Source: Prinsepia uniflora (Eukaryota; Streptophyta; Magnoliopsida; Rosales; Rosaceae). From it: DNA of 64,000 nt. The position numbers and the translations under genes were made by a program. The notes under the pieces were generated by a model. It searched no databases. It was given only the letters and a program-made list of their open reading frames with translations, and was not told the DNA's origin. Location: the NCBI GenBank assembly GCA_032719365.1, contig CM064866.1, positions 8,971,781-9,035,780 on the forward strand, written 5' to 3'. The stretch's first letter is position 1; every line of letters starts with the position of its first letter. This document shows positions 21,573 to 35,028 of this stretch, piece by piece.

Positions 21573-24500
21573 ATGAGCAGGGCTTGTAGTTTCTTCCAAT
21601 TGTGGCAGAATCCAAACAGATTACTAGTCAGAGTCTCCAAATTTTCCAAAGGTTCTTCTTTCTCTCTCACTTTGTAAAACTCCAACGATTTTCCATGTTG
21701 ATTTACTCAGCTGTATGGGTTCCTCGCTTTAATTTAGCCTAAAGAATGCTTGCTTCTGATTCTTGATATGTGCCATCGATTAGTTATTACCTGCCTGCCA
21801 CTCTATTTATTGTCTTTCTTATTTTCACTAGCTCTTTTTTCATGAAAGATCAAGCACTTCGCCATAACTCTCCGACCCTCGTCACTTTTTAGCTTTTTAT
21901 GAAAACCCATTCCTGGCTTTTTGCTCTCCTTCGCCATTATTGTGTTTCTGGGAAACATAGGACCCTCTCTTTGGTAGCTGTAAGGTTGAGAAAATCATGA
22001 AAAGTCCTGAAATCTACCTTTAATAAAATTGGAAGTTTCTTTTTCAATGATTGAGTGAGTTTGATTTGTTTTCGATGTTTGAGATGTCTATTGTTTTCCT
22101 GTCCATTTTGAGAAAATAAATTTCTTTTGGTTTGGTGTTTGATGGTTATATTCATTTTAAACTGAAATGACTTGTACCTATTACAAATATTTTCTCTTTC
22201 CTAATGCAGGTCCGTACTTGATACCTACTGCCAGAAATTATCCAGTCTTGTGCTTTTGTAAGGAAATACAAACTAGCACATATGAAGTTGTGAAAAGTAG
22301 CTATGTACCTGCCGCCCTAGTTAAACCAGATAGCAAACCAAAGGTATTTCTCCTTGGTATCTGTATTTATTTGGTCTCAGGGGCAAATTTAACAGCAACA
22401 AAAGGATGAATTAACTAGTGAATGGTTCAAAACAATAATTGATATGAAATAAAAACCGGTCCTGAAAAGGGAAAAGAATAAGGAAGCAAAGTTTTAACAT
22501 TACATAATTGTTACTTTTATAGTTTCATAGAAATATTATAACAATGGGAGGATTGAGTCAGTAAGTGGGTCGTTTTTATGGATTTTAGGAATAAGTTTAT
22601 ATTCTAGGCTTGGTGCAAACTTATGTGAGATGCAGGATTTAATTATCAAATGACTGACTACAATAAGATTATGCTCTTTTGGAGCAGTCAGAGAGGGATT
22701 TGGGTTTTCATCCACACCTTCCATATGGCTACCTTGATACGACTTCACTCCAGTCTCAAGCCCTGTCTTCATGATCAATATTCACTCTGAACAATGTCTT
22801 TGATGTTTGCGGTTTATAAGTTTCTTGCATATAGGGACTGGTGTTATTGGAGTGAAAAGAGTGGTTGGCTTTCGAAGGTAATCTCATGTGGTAAGTTTCA
22901 GGGATCATCAAGGATGAGGAATAAATATTTAAAGTAGTAGACATTATAGTGTTTAGCAAGCATTCAACTGTATAGTGCATGCACGGGCATATTGGAGAGG
23001 GCATGAATTCAACAGTATAGTGCATGAGGAAATTATGGTTTGATAGTTGATTAACTCACTGATTTATCAGGTTTCAAATAGCAATTTTTTTTTATTTAGA
23101 AAGTAACTACAGTTGTGTACTGGGAAAAGAAGTTCATGGCTTGTTGAATTGGCACATTCATATGGCATAAAACCTCGTTGAAGTTGACCATGAAAACTTG
23201 AACAAACTCTTGCCAGTTATGCTAGTGGATTATTATCGTTTTGGCTACATGATATTCTAGGTGGCAGAACAGAACTAGAAGGGCATTTGTCTCTCAAGTT
23301 TATATAAGTTTCACGCTTACATCAATTTTTCCATTGGTGTAATTATTTTGTTCTGTGATGCTTATTTTTTACAATCCTTTACCATTAAATTTATTGAGAA
23401 TCAAATATTGGAAATAGTAATGATGGTAGCATGGTCTCGATGTTGTAATTCTAGGAAAAATCACCAGAAAATCTTGAAAATGTTGGTGCATTCCAAAAGC
23501 TACCTATGGTGATGCCATCTGTTGACATTCTATATTCGGCACTAAGGAAGGCCAAGAGGATTTCAGCAACAAAGGGTACTTGCTATGAGCCTGTTAGATT
23601 TGAATTTGAGTGAGCTTGGTTCATAGGACCTGCTGCTACCCTTGATTTTTATTTTCTTAATTTTCAGGTATTGCCAATATTGCAAAGCGAGAAAGAAATA
23701 GAGGTGCAAAGCAACTAGATGCATTGATGAAAGTTTGTTCTTAACTTAAGTTCGCCATTTGATTCTATTTTCTACTTTTATTGTTTTCCTTTGAGAGACC
23801 AAAACGATGACTGACTAGGTTTTTTTTTCCGTCTTCAGGAACTGGCAATTCCCTTAAGAACATATTTGGAGAATTTTCCAAATAAAAAGTACCTTCACCC
23901 TTATGAACGATCTCTTATTGAATTAACTCTTGGGGATGGAAATTATGAGGAGGTACGTCCTAAGCAAATAATGGCCAATTTCCTTTCAGAATAAATCAAG
24001 GATGTTATTATAACACAAAGTTAATTGAATAATTTTCCATATCATATTCTCATATGCTTGACTGAAAATATGAGTAATATAGGTACTTTTGATACTTCCT
24101 TTTACACTAAATGCAAACTCTCTCTCTGTCTGGATGGATTTTAACGCATTACTTTCAGAATATTTTTTCCAATTGTTTCTACATTGGGACTGAGCATATC
24201 TTACTATTTTGTGACATGTGGTTATAATAGTTTTGATACTTCTTCACTTGGTCGGTCTTCAAATTTTAATTGGATACAGGTGTTGGGAAAGGTAGATACT
24301 TTGAGGAAGAAGGTTGTGTCTATGGGAAAGGAACATGCATCTCTTTGTGCTAAGGTAAACATTTCGGTTCTTTAACTTTGTTATTCAAGCCCGGATTTAA
24401 GCGATCAGTTTGCAAATTTATCACATTTGAGTCGTTGACTGCCTGCCTTTATAGAGTACACCATGATTGCATATGTTGTACGTATTGATAGCAACTTTTG

Positions 24501-27500
24501 CTTCTTTCTTTTGTTTTCTTGGGCATCTCTTGATCTATATGTTTATGTTTAGCAGTATTTAGTAATGAAACTTCAGATGAGTTGTCATTTAGTCCTGGTT
24601 TTCCTCTTGCGCTCTGTGTCCTCCAACACTCTCTACCACTGATTAGTTTCCCTCTCTCCCTACGATCTATCTATTATGGAAGATACTTTCTTGAATGGCT
24701 TCTTTTTCTAAACAAAATACTTTTCATTTTTTTTTTCTTTTTTTGGGCTTCACCTGCAACTTTCCTGGGATGCCAGACTGAAAGTAAGAAAGAATTCTAT
24801 GCCTTAAGAGATTTGGCTCTTCGAAGCCTCTTGCCTAAATATATAACTTAGACTTACAAAAGTATCCGAATTAGGAAGGAAGTTTGGCTTTTTGAGAGAG
24901 AGCAATTCTAAATTCCGAGATAGTCAGCCACTTTCTCTTTGATTTTATGACTGCAGTGCAGTAGAGCAAAGGATGATGTGGGAGCTGGTATATGCCACTA
25001 GTTGAGATGGCAGGGTGTACTGGAAGATGCAAGGGTGGAATTGAGCTACGAATTTTCCCTACCCTGAGAGGATTATTTGATGGATAGTTTGAAGAAGTGA
25101 GGAATTGTATGTATTATCAAAGTGGTTTGATACTGGGAAATTTAAGGATGAATAGTAGAGTGATGACTGATATATATGATGTGTCAAGGATAGTTAAGAG
25201 AAAAAGCTACTCTTAATAAACAAAGATGCTGGGATAGAAGTTATACAAGTAAAACCAACTTTTACATCTGAAGTGTGAACATGGGAATGGTAGAAAAATT
25301 CCATGACATTTCTCACTTCTCGTGGTCGTGGCTTTTCTCCATAAGAAATTGTCATTTTAGGTCTAAGAATGATTGTTCATGGATTATTCCCCCCATGCTT
25401 GTTTCATATATCATTCCATGTTAACTGTTTATCATCCTTATTATCTATTTGTCTTTTATCAGCTTTATGAGGACTCTTGCATCGTTTTTTATCCGAAAAC
25501 ACAAACACTGCATTCTTTGATTACTTTATGGATTTTACTCTTCAATTTTGAACCTAACTCTTAAATTCACTATTGGAGATTCCTATCTGAGAATAAAAAA
25601 CTTGGGAGCAAGAATTTTAAAGTAATGTATTTATTGATTCTAGAATACAAAACATCCTAATATAGTCTTGTATAATTTGTGCCAGTCCCTGACAAAGAAG
25701 GAAGCAGAGGCAAGACTAACAGAGGTCACTTCTTATCTTTAGTTGCCACCCTCCAAATAAAAGAAAACTCCATTCCATATGGGTGCATATTTACTCCGTT
25801 GCATGTATCTACAGGGTATAAAGAAGGTTGAAGAAACATTTAATCGGGGAGGAAAAAATGTGGATGATTTGTTAAACATAGCCAAGGTATTTTTCTTTCT
25901 AAAATTGGAGTTTGTTTTCTTCATTTAAGGAGGGCATGGCATCATGTATTTAGGTGTGGTAACAATTTATTTGTTTCAACTTTCAACACACATCTGTTTT
26001 TGTGTGTATAAATCTGGTCTTGCAAAACAAGATCTTCAATATTTTAGGAAAAAATAAGTAAACAGTGTAGGAAAATATGCACGTTCCATTTCGTTTATTC
26101 TTAGACACTTGAAGAAAAATTTTGTTTGTAGTTCTTTTGGTCAAAAGAGTATCAGTCTATTGTTTTTAGTACACGAAGGTTTAAATTATTTTGAGTAGTT
26201 TAAATTTTCTAATACATAGTTGCTTCCTAATTGTTCAGTATGAGTTACAGGAATTTTTTTTCTTACGGATCCATGTCTTGTTTGGGAATGCATTTTCGAA
26301 CATATAGAGGTTGGATTTGTACCACTCTGGTGTGTACAAATAATTGAATCATTTTCCTTTTGCAAGGCTATATCTTTTACCTATTTATATTTGCAGACTC
26401 TGCGTGCAATGCCAGTAATGGATCTAGAATCACCAACACTTTGTCTTGTTGGAGCTCCTAATGTTGGGAAGTCATCTTTGGTCCGCATACTCTCTACAGG
26501 GAAGCCTGAGGTATGAACAATTTTATTGACAATGCAATGTCCTTTTTACCGAATAGTACAGGTAATTAAATTTGCTAATGAGCCAAGTTGAATGAATGTA
26601 GAGCTTATTATTTTACCTTTAGCAATGAGGGGCCTAAGCATTGTTCTTGGAGTCGGTATATATTTCAAAAATGATGTTTCAAATGTCTTCATTGTTGTTA
26701 AGCTCAAACACTTAGTATACAAAGGGAATGAATGGACATCATAATAAAAGAAAGGGCAAAGGAACACCTTGCATAAGATAGTAAGATATTTGATTGGATA
26801 GTCTAGCATGTACTTCAATAAATGTACCAACAGTGGACTGGCAGGAGGAAGATTTTGATAAAAAATTTGTAGTGATCAGATGAAAAAATTAAGCTGGTTG
26901 CACTATATATTAGTATCAGCCGTGTCCTTGAATGGGCTTCAGCTTTTAGGGTGGAAATTTTTTTTTCACATTGCTGCCAGAACTTTTATAAGTACATTGA
27001 CGTATGATTATAGAAACGTGCATGACATGGATAGAATTTCGACATGTTAGTAACTAGAACAGAGATTAATGATTTAAATTTTGTTTATCTTTCTCTCATG
27101 TGAGGGTCAGAAGTGAAGTAGTTGTTGAAACCTTAAGCGTTTATTAGAGATGAGGTTTCTTAGTTGGTGCTCTGTTTTTGGTGTTATTGTACTTTCCTTT
27201 AGCTTAAGCTTTGAAGGTTCAATATATTCTATTTTTGGTGTGACTATGATGTTGAGGTTGGGTTTAGTATTGAAGATGTTTAAATTTGTACAGTGACAAC
27301 AGCTTGTGTATGCCTCTTAAGGCATTTGTGGTTCGGTAGACAATCCATTTGTGAATTCGGTGACCATCTGATTGTGTGAGAAGAAAGCATGAAAGACTTG
27401 TTCATCCTTCTTACTATCAATTTTCGTCATCTTTATTGCCTTTTTTTCTTTCTTTTGATTTTAGGTCTGCAATTACCCTTTCACAACAAGAGGAATACTA

Positions 27501-30500
27501 ATGGGTCATATTATTTCAAATCATCAGACTTTTCAGGTCGGTCAATCTCTGTTATTTGGAAGGGAGTAAATATCGTTTTTTTTCAATCTTAATTTAGTTA
27601 TATCTAGAAACTGACTGCAGGTGACAGACACCCCTGGCCTGCTGAAGAGATGTGATGGTAAGTGACTGGGCAGTTGTTGGTTGTATGTATCTTATAGAGT
27701 GGTTATATTTAATGATTGCCACTCAGCTATTAAATGCCAAAAAATTAATCCCAATGGTTGACAGTACATTATAAAATGGACTGTTTGTCAGGACCCGTCC
27801 CAAATCCCCCGGGATTAACGTGGGACTCGTCTGATCCCGTCTGACATGAAGTGTCAGACTAGGGATAATTCTGTCTCAAGCCCTCACTGGGACTTCTAGA
27901 GTACGCCAGGATCGTAGGAGGAGTGTGATGTCTCGATCTCTGTTACAGTCTGCATCCGCGATCAACCTGAAGGGCATTAAAACACGAAAACTGTGAGTGA
28001 ACAAAACAATTATTTCAATAAAAATATTTCACAAAAGATCATTTATGCCCTTCACTAAAAGCATATGCATGCATTCAAAAAAACTATTTATCAAAACGTT
28101 CATAAAACCATTTGAAAACATTCTCAAACCTTTCAGGGGTTCATGCACTGTCCCTATAAACCGTCATGAACCATAAATCCATTTATGGGTCCTCGATCCG
28201 AAATCACAAAAACCCGTAAATCAATACATGGGAACTCAGCCCAAATCAACACAAGGGGGACTCTGCCCAAATCCAGTAAACGTGGGTCTCAACCCAAAAC
28301 TGTTCTCAGTGAAATACTAAAATATCGAATACGGGGTCTCCGCCCCAAACCATTTCCAAAATATCAAATACGGGGTTTCCGCCCCAAAGCATTTTCTAAA
28401 ACATGGAACACGGGGTCTCCGCCCCCAAATCACTTTCCATAAATCTCATACGGATCGACATACGTATAACCCATCCGTGACACTTCCGACAAGATGCCAA
28501 CTCGGGGCACACAACCCCTAGGAAACACATCCCCGATATATGTCACGATTCATCTTTATACTAGTGTGCACACCACTCAGGGTCTCACTCCGAGTCTTCC
28601 CCAGGAATTCTTCATCTGTGATGCTCTATCTTCGGACCTAGTCCGATCATCTCTCTGGAATCTGGTCCGGGACCACATCATAACTCCCACTCCTGGAACA
28701 GGATCCCTATGGGGATACCCATTCTGGTCTGTGGATCGTGACTCTTCAGGTCGACGTCTAGAGGAAACCATATAAATCATATGGAGGGTTTGTACATTTC
28801 AAATACTTTCTTTCTTTCTCAAAACATATTTCAACTGGGTCTCATACCCGATTCATCTCAACAGAATTCCTCGAATCCGATTCAAATCAATTTCACAGGC
28901 CTCGGCTTAAATCCACAGTTTAACAGGGTCTTATGCCCGAATTCTCATTTCATAAACCGAACTGGGACTCAGCCTCGATTTCAACGGGGCCTCAAGCCCG
29001 ATTTCACAACCAAAGGGCCTCAAGCCCGATACTACAGTCAACGGGGCTTCAAGCTCGATATTACCACCAAAAGGGCCTCAAGCCCGGATCCGTAAACCAA
29101 CGGGACCCTCAGCCCGATCGTATAACTCAAAAGGACCCTCGGTCCAATTCCTCGTCAAATCAAATGGACTACAAGTTCGAGAGTTTGTAAATCAAATGGG
29201 TCTCATGCCCGAGTTCATATTTCCAAATCCAAAATCAATTCATTAAACCCTCATTGAAAACCTAGCACGTATAAGCATCGTATAAAATCGAAAATCTCGA
29301 AATACGTGCAAATGCGTAAATCCTAGGCTACCACAAACAAATGCACTCATGACATCACAAAACATGTATTCAAAAGCATATAAAACATTTATGCATGCAT
29401 CAATTTAGAAAGCAAGGTCCACTCACAGATCGTCCGAAGCCACGTCTCGATACGCGTGCCATAAGCCTTTCCCGGGCCAATTGTCGCCTCTAGGATTCCC
29501 GAACCTGTCCAAATTAATTTAGAGGGTTACTAACTACTTAATAACCCCTCACTAAAGCCCCGTAATTTTCCGAAATTTTTAACTATTTTTAAACTCGATC
29601 TGAAACCTTCGGACAGCCCGAACTATATCGAAACGATGTCCAATCGACACGAAACCAGTCCCAAAATGTTCGTTACATCGAATAGATGAAATTACATGTT
29701 GGAACTTTCCCCATAGGACTGCTCACGCGCCCTCACGCGCCGCTCAAAGGGGCTGCGCGTGGGAGCCACACGCCTCACTGTAGATCTCCTTCAACCTTCG
29801 GCCAAGCCGGTTCACCCTGCAAATCCGGTCTGCCTGGACCGGTGTGATCGTTCCAAGGCTATTCCATCTTCATTTTTCGTCCTTTCTCTTCCCAATTGAT
29901 TCCATTCCTCCTATTTTGATCTTAGGAACCTAAATATATAATTAAAACAACCTAAAGCCTCCTAAAATCCATGAACCAATTTGTCCCTCATGGTTCAACA
30001 ATCCCAAAAACTCCCCAGGGCTTCCTCAGCCGTGAACCACCACCAAAACCTTCGTATAACTTCCCTAGCAACCTATTTACCCCATTCAAGTCAAGAAAAA
30101 CTGGCCATAACGTACCAAATCGAAATTAAAAGAAAAATGGGCAAAACCGATACCTTTGCCCGACTTACCTCCACCGTCCACGGCGGCGATGCTTCTGGCC
30201 TGCCAGCATCATCAACTTGCACTCCTCACACTACCTTGGTCCCTCACACATGATCAGAAGGGTATGGGTTTGGATTGGATGAGTGACAAATATATGGGTT
30301 TGGATTGGATCAGTGACAAATATATAGGCCCCAATTGCTGACAAATAACTTCCGTCTCGTAAAACGTGCAATAGTTTTTTGGAACTTCCGTGAATCGTAA
30401 CTTTCCCGTCGAACGTCCGAATTCGACGTGCCGCCTGTCTACGGATTCGTATCGCCTCGATCTATGTAACAGTCCTCGCCCTCGGCCATCGGACCTCCCG

Positions 30501-32874
30501 GGCCAAAAGTCAACTATTTGCCCCTTTTAACCAAATTACCAAAATGCCCCCCGAACTTCCAAAAATCATAACTTCTTCCTCGAATGCCGGAATCAGGCGT
30601 GCCACCTGTCTATGAACTCGTGACATCCCGAACTACGTCACAGTCATCGGCCAAAGTCCATTTGATCGCCTGAACGAAGAGTTAACGTTTCACCCGTTCC
30701 AGGGGCAAAATCGTCATTTCGGCCTGAACGTCCGTTAATCCTCGTCTAATCCGTCATTAATTCTTAATTAATCTCGATAATTCGGGATAGGTCGTTATAC
30801 TGTTACTGTCCTTACATATTTTTTACGGTTCCTGACTCGTTTGAACTCATCTACAATAGTAAACGTGGGTCTGTTTAGAGTCTCATATTTGAGGTGTGTA
30901 CAGGATTTTGTCTGAAATATGACTACTAATTTGAGGGTAATTCCAATCCATCCCAAGTAGACTAATTCTTTGTTTTTCTTTTCGCTTCTAACGCTCAAAT
31001 CATTGTAACACTCTACATTATGTAATTGGTCAATTCGTTTTCTCTGAAGTTAACCCTATTTTAGCGAACTTGAGTTGAGCTCATTTAGAACTTTCTTGTG
31101 TCAATTTCTATTTTATTTATATATGACAACAGTAGTAACTTGTGTGTTAACTGCAGTTTTTGTGGACGGTATATACACACACACACATATAGCACTAATT
31201 GTTGGGATGTGAGGGTGAGATGTCCCACATCGGAAAAGAGGAAAATGAATGTGTGCCTTATATAGGCTTGGGCAACTCCCCCTATCACCAATTGGTTTTA
31301 GGGCCGAACTCCCGAGTCTATATAATGGGCAGAATCCCGATCTCTAACATGGTATCAGAGCGGGTTATCCCACGTGGATGGTTTAACCGCCACACGTCGC
31401 CCATTCACTTGCCGCCACACGGATAGGGGGCGTAGTGATGACGAAAGAAAAAAAAGAAAAGAGGAGTTGAGTTGAGAGAGGATGTGGGACAATGGACTCA
31501 CATCATCACGTGTTGGCTGGAAGAGCCGCCACACGTGAGGGGGCGTGTTGGGATGTGAGGGTGAGATGTCCCACATCGGAAAAGAGGAAAATGAATGTGT
31601 GCCTTATATAGGCTTGGGCAACTCCCCCTATCACCAATTGGTTTTAGGGCCGAACTCCCGAGTCTATATAATGGGCAGAATCCCGATCTCTAACACTAAT
31701 ATGATGTGACATCACATGATTGAAGAATTTTAAGTAATCAAAGAATTGTAAGGGATGCTTTCTTTGGGTCTGAAGCTTGGTATACAAATTTGTTTAGCAC
31801 TAGATAAACTTTTGGATAAAGTTGTAAACTTGTTATTAGTACTGGTATCTTTAGCCTGCATACGAGGAGAATCTATGGCACTGCCTTCCTTTCTCAATAT
31901 TGACCACATGTGTGTGGATCCTTTGACTTGGTGCAACTTCATGTGTATGGTCGTTTTTTTTTTCTGTATAATAGGTTAACTAGCTCGGTAAGTAAGTATG
32001 TTTTCTCCTTGGGGATTCATCTCCCTTGGTTATAACCACCCTAAATGCAGCCAGTAAACCAGAACATTGTTTAGATGCTTGTTGATATGTTTAAATTTCT
32101 AAGGGTCAAATGATGTACAACTTCTGTTGGGGATGAAATCATTGATGTGTTTGATAAATAATCTGATTAAATTTGTCTAGCCAGCAAGTAGGGTTATAGC
32201 TTCTTTTTTTCACCCAAAACATGTAAGTCTGGTTTATTTTAGAAGACGACTGCTGTCTTGTTCTTTTGCTTGATCCATCATAAAGCACGCTTTGGCCTTT
32301 AAAATTCCAAGGAAATGACCTGTTTTTGACTTTTTGTACTGGGAATATAATTTTATATGGTCCATCTTCATTTGAAACTTTAATCAACTAGTTAACAGCT
32401 CTTATCCAGGTGGAAAATTTAGTTTTATCTACTTTTCTGTGATATCCTACCTTAGAGTACTCTGATTGGAAGCTTGTACTTTACTTTTATCTCATTTTGA
32501 ATGACTTGATTATGCATTTTTTCAATTACATGACTGGCTGTTGTGAAAATGAGTTATGATAAGTTTTGCTTTTGCAGATTGTCTTTGCTTGTGATTGGTG
32601 CTGATGTCTTTTTTGTTGCTCTTTTGGTTGTCAGACTCATTGCACGTTTTTGTTTGTAACAGAGGATAGAAATAACTTGGAAAAATTGACACTTGCTGTC
32701 CTCTCACATCTGCCAACTGCAGTACTGTATGTCCATGACCTCTCTGGAGAATGCGGTACCTCACCTTCTGATCAGGTAATATGTGATTACACATTACTTT
32801 CAATGGAATTGGATTGGATTGGATTATATTAATTAAATAGTTTCTTTCTTTGTAATACACCTTTATAGAAAATG

Positions 32875-32940
<66 letters not shown>

Positions 32941-33851
32941 TTCCACCAGCCTTGGGAAGATCAATAAAATATGATAGCCCAGCCTTGATGCTCCCCCTGC
33001 GCTAGTCTGCTTTGTTTTTCTTCCTTGCCTATATATATATATTAACATCGTGGTTTTTCTACATTGGACATTCAGTTTGTCATATACAAAGATATAAAAG
33101 AGAGGTTTGGTGAGCATCTGTGGCTTGATGTTGTGTCCAAATGTGATCTGTTGCAAACATCTCCCGTGCTCTTTGCTACTGATAATGGTGATGACTCTGA
33201 TCTTGAGCTAGCAAGGTACCTGAAATTGGGTCCCCATGGAGCTCTCCATGTGTCAGTGACGAATGAAATAGGGCTCACTGAGGTAATCTTTCTATCCAGA
33301 ATGTCATTCTCCGATTAAGTGTTGAACTTTCGAGCCTTGAACTTGGATGTCTCTTACTTCTTCTGTTGGTAAAGTTTTCGGTTAAAAAACTCTCGTTGTG
33401 ATTTTCTTCTGTATGTGTTATTGTTCTACAAGGCAATGGCTGCCTTCTTCAGTACACTGAAGAAACGAAAGAACCCTCTAACATTTTACCTACAACCAGT
33501 TTAAAAAAAAAAAATGCATGCTTCCTCCTATCTCCCTTTCTAATTTCATTTTAGCATTGTATATCGCCAAATATGTCCTCTCTCAAATTACATAGAAGCC
33601 TTGCGCCTGGCCATTTGAAACCATAATTCCCCATCTCTTGTGTTTATTTATGAACTTGTTGCTTGCTTGTGTGTAGTTTCTTACCAAATTGGATAGAAAA
33701 ATGATTTTTTATTCCCTTGTGAACTTTCAATTCAGACATCTGAGTTTTTGCTCTGCAGTTGAAGAGTAGAGTACATGAGATGTTGAATACTCAGATGACA
33801 AGGATCCATGATCAAGCAAGCAACCAAGGAATGCTTCAAGTTGTTACTTGA
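21573..33851 (+). CDS. PDE318: NOG1-type GTPase, PDE318-like (probably plastid)
   Basis: Fourteen GT-AG exons with consistent phases: 21573-21651, 22210-22343, 23455-23575, 23668-23732, 23839-23952, 24280-24354, 25686-25724, 25815-25886, 26397-26510, 27465-27536, 27621-27657, 32663-32775, 33076-33282, 33759-33851. Product 444 aa. Residues 1-45 look like a targeting sequence. About 90-230 form the helical NOG1 N-terminal domain (RGAKQLDALMK, YERSLIELTLG, VLGKVDTLRKKV). G1 GAPNVGKSS is at 252-260, G2 YPFTTR at 275-280, G3 DTPG at 298-301, the NOG1-specific HLPTAVLYVHDLSGECG follows, and G4 reads SKCD at 366-369 where most GTPases have NKxD. NOG1 proteins act in large-subunit ribosome assembly. 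The short length and the missing long C-terminal region fit the plastid-type homologue (Arabidopsis At1g80770, from memory) better than nucleolar NOG1. Intron 11 is 5 kb because of two retroelement insertions. Confidence 0.9.
27786..30799 (-). mobile_element. Solo long LTR in intron 11 of the GTPase gene
   Basis: 3014 bp, flanked by a perfect 5-bp duplication CTGTT (27781-27785 and 30800-30804). On the plus strand it begins TGTCAGGACC and ends GGTCGTTATA, so the sense start is TATAACGACC, one change from the TGTAACGACC of its relatives. It is inserted opposite to the host gene. Contents: a micro-hairpin array (about 28270-29210), a CGCGTG-rich block at 29725-29760, and the two conserved GTGCCRCCTGTCTA blocks near 30430 and 30600. 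No coding sequence. Confidence 0.93.
28270..29210 (-). repeat. Micro-hairpin array in the intronic solo LTR
   Basis: Many short units at about 20-30-nt spacing. Each is a 4-5-bp stem around a CTCAA-like loop of 4-6 nt: TGGGT/ACCCA, GGGG/CCCC, GGGT/ACCC, GGGC/GCCC, GGAC/GTCC. Two units have a G-T pair (GGGT/GCCC near 28926 and GGGC/GCTC near 29042), as expected of intermediates between paired states. Confidence 0.75.
31200..31695 (+). mobile_element. Intact TRIM retroelement with identical LTRs
   Basis: 496 bp flanked by the duplication CTAAT (31195-31199 and 31696-31700). The LTRs at 31200-31349 and 31546-31695 are 150 bp each and identical by eye. A TGGTATCAGAGC initiator-Met primer site starts at 31350, directly after the left LTR. 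A GTGAGGGGGCG purine-rich tract precedes the right LTR. The 196-bp interior has no reading frame, so mobilisation depended on another element. Identical LTRs imply a recent insertion into intron 11, on the host-gene strand. Confidence 0.95.
32876..32942. repeat. Compound CT/CA microsatellite in intron 12
   Basis: A CT run with a few T interruptions followed by a CA run, inside the intron between GTPase exons 12 and 13. Confidence 0.9.
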
Positions 33852-35028
33852 GACTCAGAGAGTGCAATTTCTGAAATTTGAAAAATACTGGTGGCGGTTT
33901 CTGGTGGAGTGACAATCAGTTTACAAATTTATCATCTCACGTGGAAGAGAAGCCAATTGTGAGTTAGCCTCCAGAAGATGTGCAGCATGTGCAAGTGCTT
34001 GTCTATAATATACACTGCTGACTTTTTAGATTATTTGGTCTACTTCTGATGGGCGTGATTGATCTACTTGGGAGATCCAGATTAATTTGATTAGTTTGTG
34101 TGGGTTTCAATTTCTTTTTGTAGTAACTGAACATTGGTTTCTGTATGATTCATGAACCATCTTAATCATGACTGCATTGGTGTACTCAGTCAGTAGCAAT
34201 TGATGTCTTGATGTCTTGATCAAGTATCGGTCTTAAATTCTTAGTAATGGTTTGTTCTTCTTGTAGTCAACCGGTTTTAGTGGCTCATTTGATTTTATAA
34301 AGCTAAAAGATTTGATGTTCACATGTTTCTTTTTCAAAGTGATACAAAAGGTCGCTGTTTACTTAAGAAGTGTTCTGATCACTGTGTACACTGTAATTTC
34401 TGGTCACAATTTCTTTGCCAAAGTCTTATACAAGCATCATACTTTCTTTGTTGGTGCCTGGCCTACCATACTTTGAAATTGTATCTTATCATATTCCAAA
34501 TGTTACCCCCAGGAGCAGGTCGGCACTTGTTGTCCCGGACAGCTGAATACGAAGTAACAGGAGCATCATGCTCAAGAAAGCCATCAATAGACCGTGATAA
34601 GTCTCACAATGTGAAGGTGATAGCTTTCTTGACCCTCGGTGATACTTCATCTTCTGGTGCTCTTCTCATGACACTAATCATATTGTCATCTTTGGGGATA
34701 ACTTTATCCTGACTGCATATTTTGTTTTTCTTTCGAAATTAACTTCTTATCTCGATCCGTGGCTAGTTAAAGAGTCATTGTTTGATGATGGTTCTTTGTA
34801 GAAGTAGAGTCTGGACTTTTCCTTCTGAGCTTTATTATTTCGTTCTATATGATATAGGCCTTTCTCGTGTACAATTAGGCCTGTCTCTTGATGATTAACA
34901 TGAATAAAGAAGCACTGGGTTCATACATCAATTGTAGTTCAATTCTGTAATGTTTTGGCATTACATGTTTCATTGATGCATCAGATGAATATGTGAGTGA
35001 TGCTAAATGAGCTATTACTAGTTGCAAG
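33852..35028. other. 3' flank of the GTPase gene and intergenic DNA
   Basis: Probable 3' untranslated region in the first few hundred bases. A 129-codon open frame at 34323-34712 shows no recognisable domain and I do not call it. Confidence 0.5.

Noticed and set aside
28780..29190. Frames of about 100 codons with repeated peptide pattern in the intronic LTR
   Set aside because: They merely translate the micro-hairpin array; repeats in DNA give repeats in any frame.
31200..31349. 5S-like core in the TRIM LTR
   Set aside because: Despite a CCCACATCGG word shared with the Cassandra-like units, the LTR lacks the AAGTTAAGCG and GGATGGGTGACC boxes.
34323..34712. 129-codon frame downstream of the GTPase gene
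   Set aside because: No domain, ordinary intergenic base composition, no adjoining exon with matching phase.
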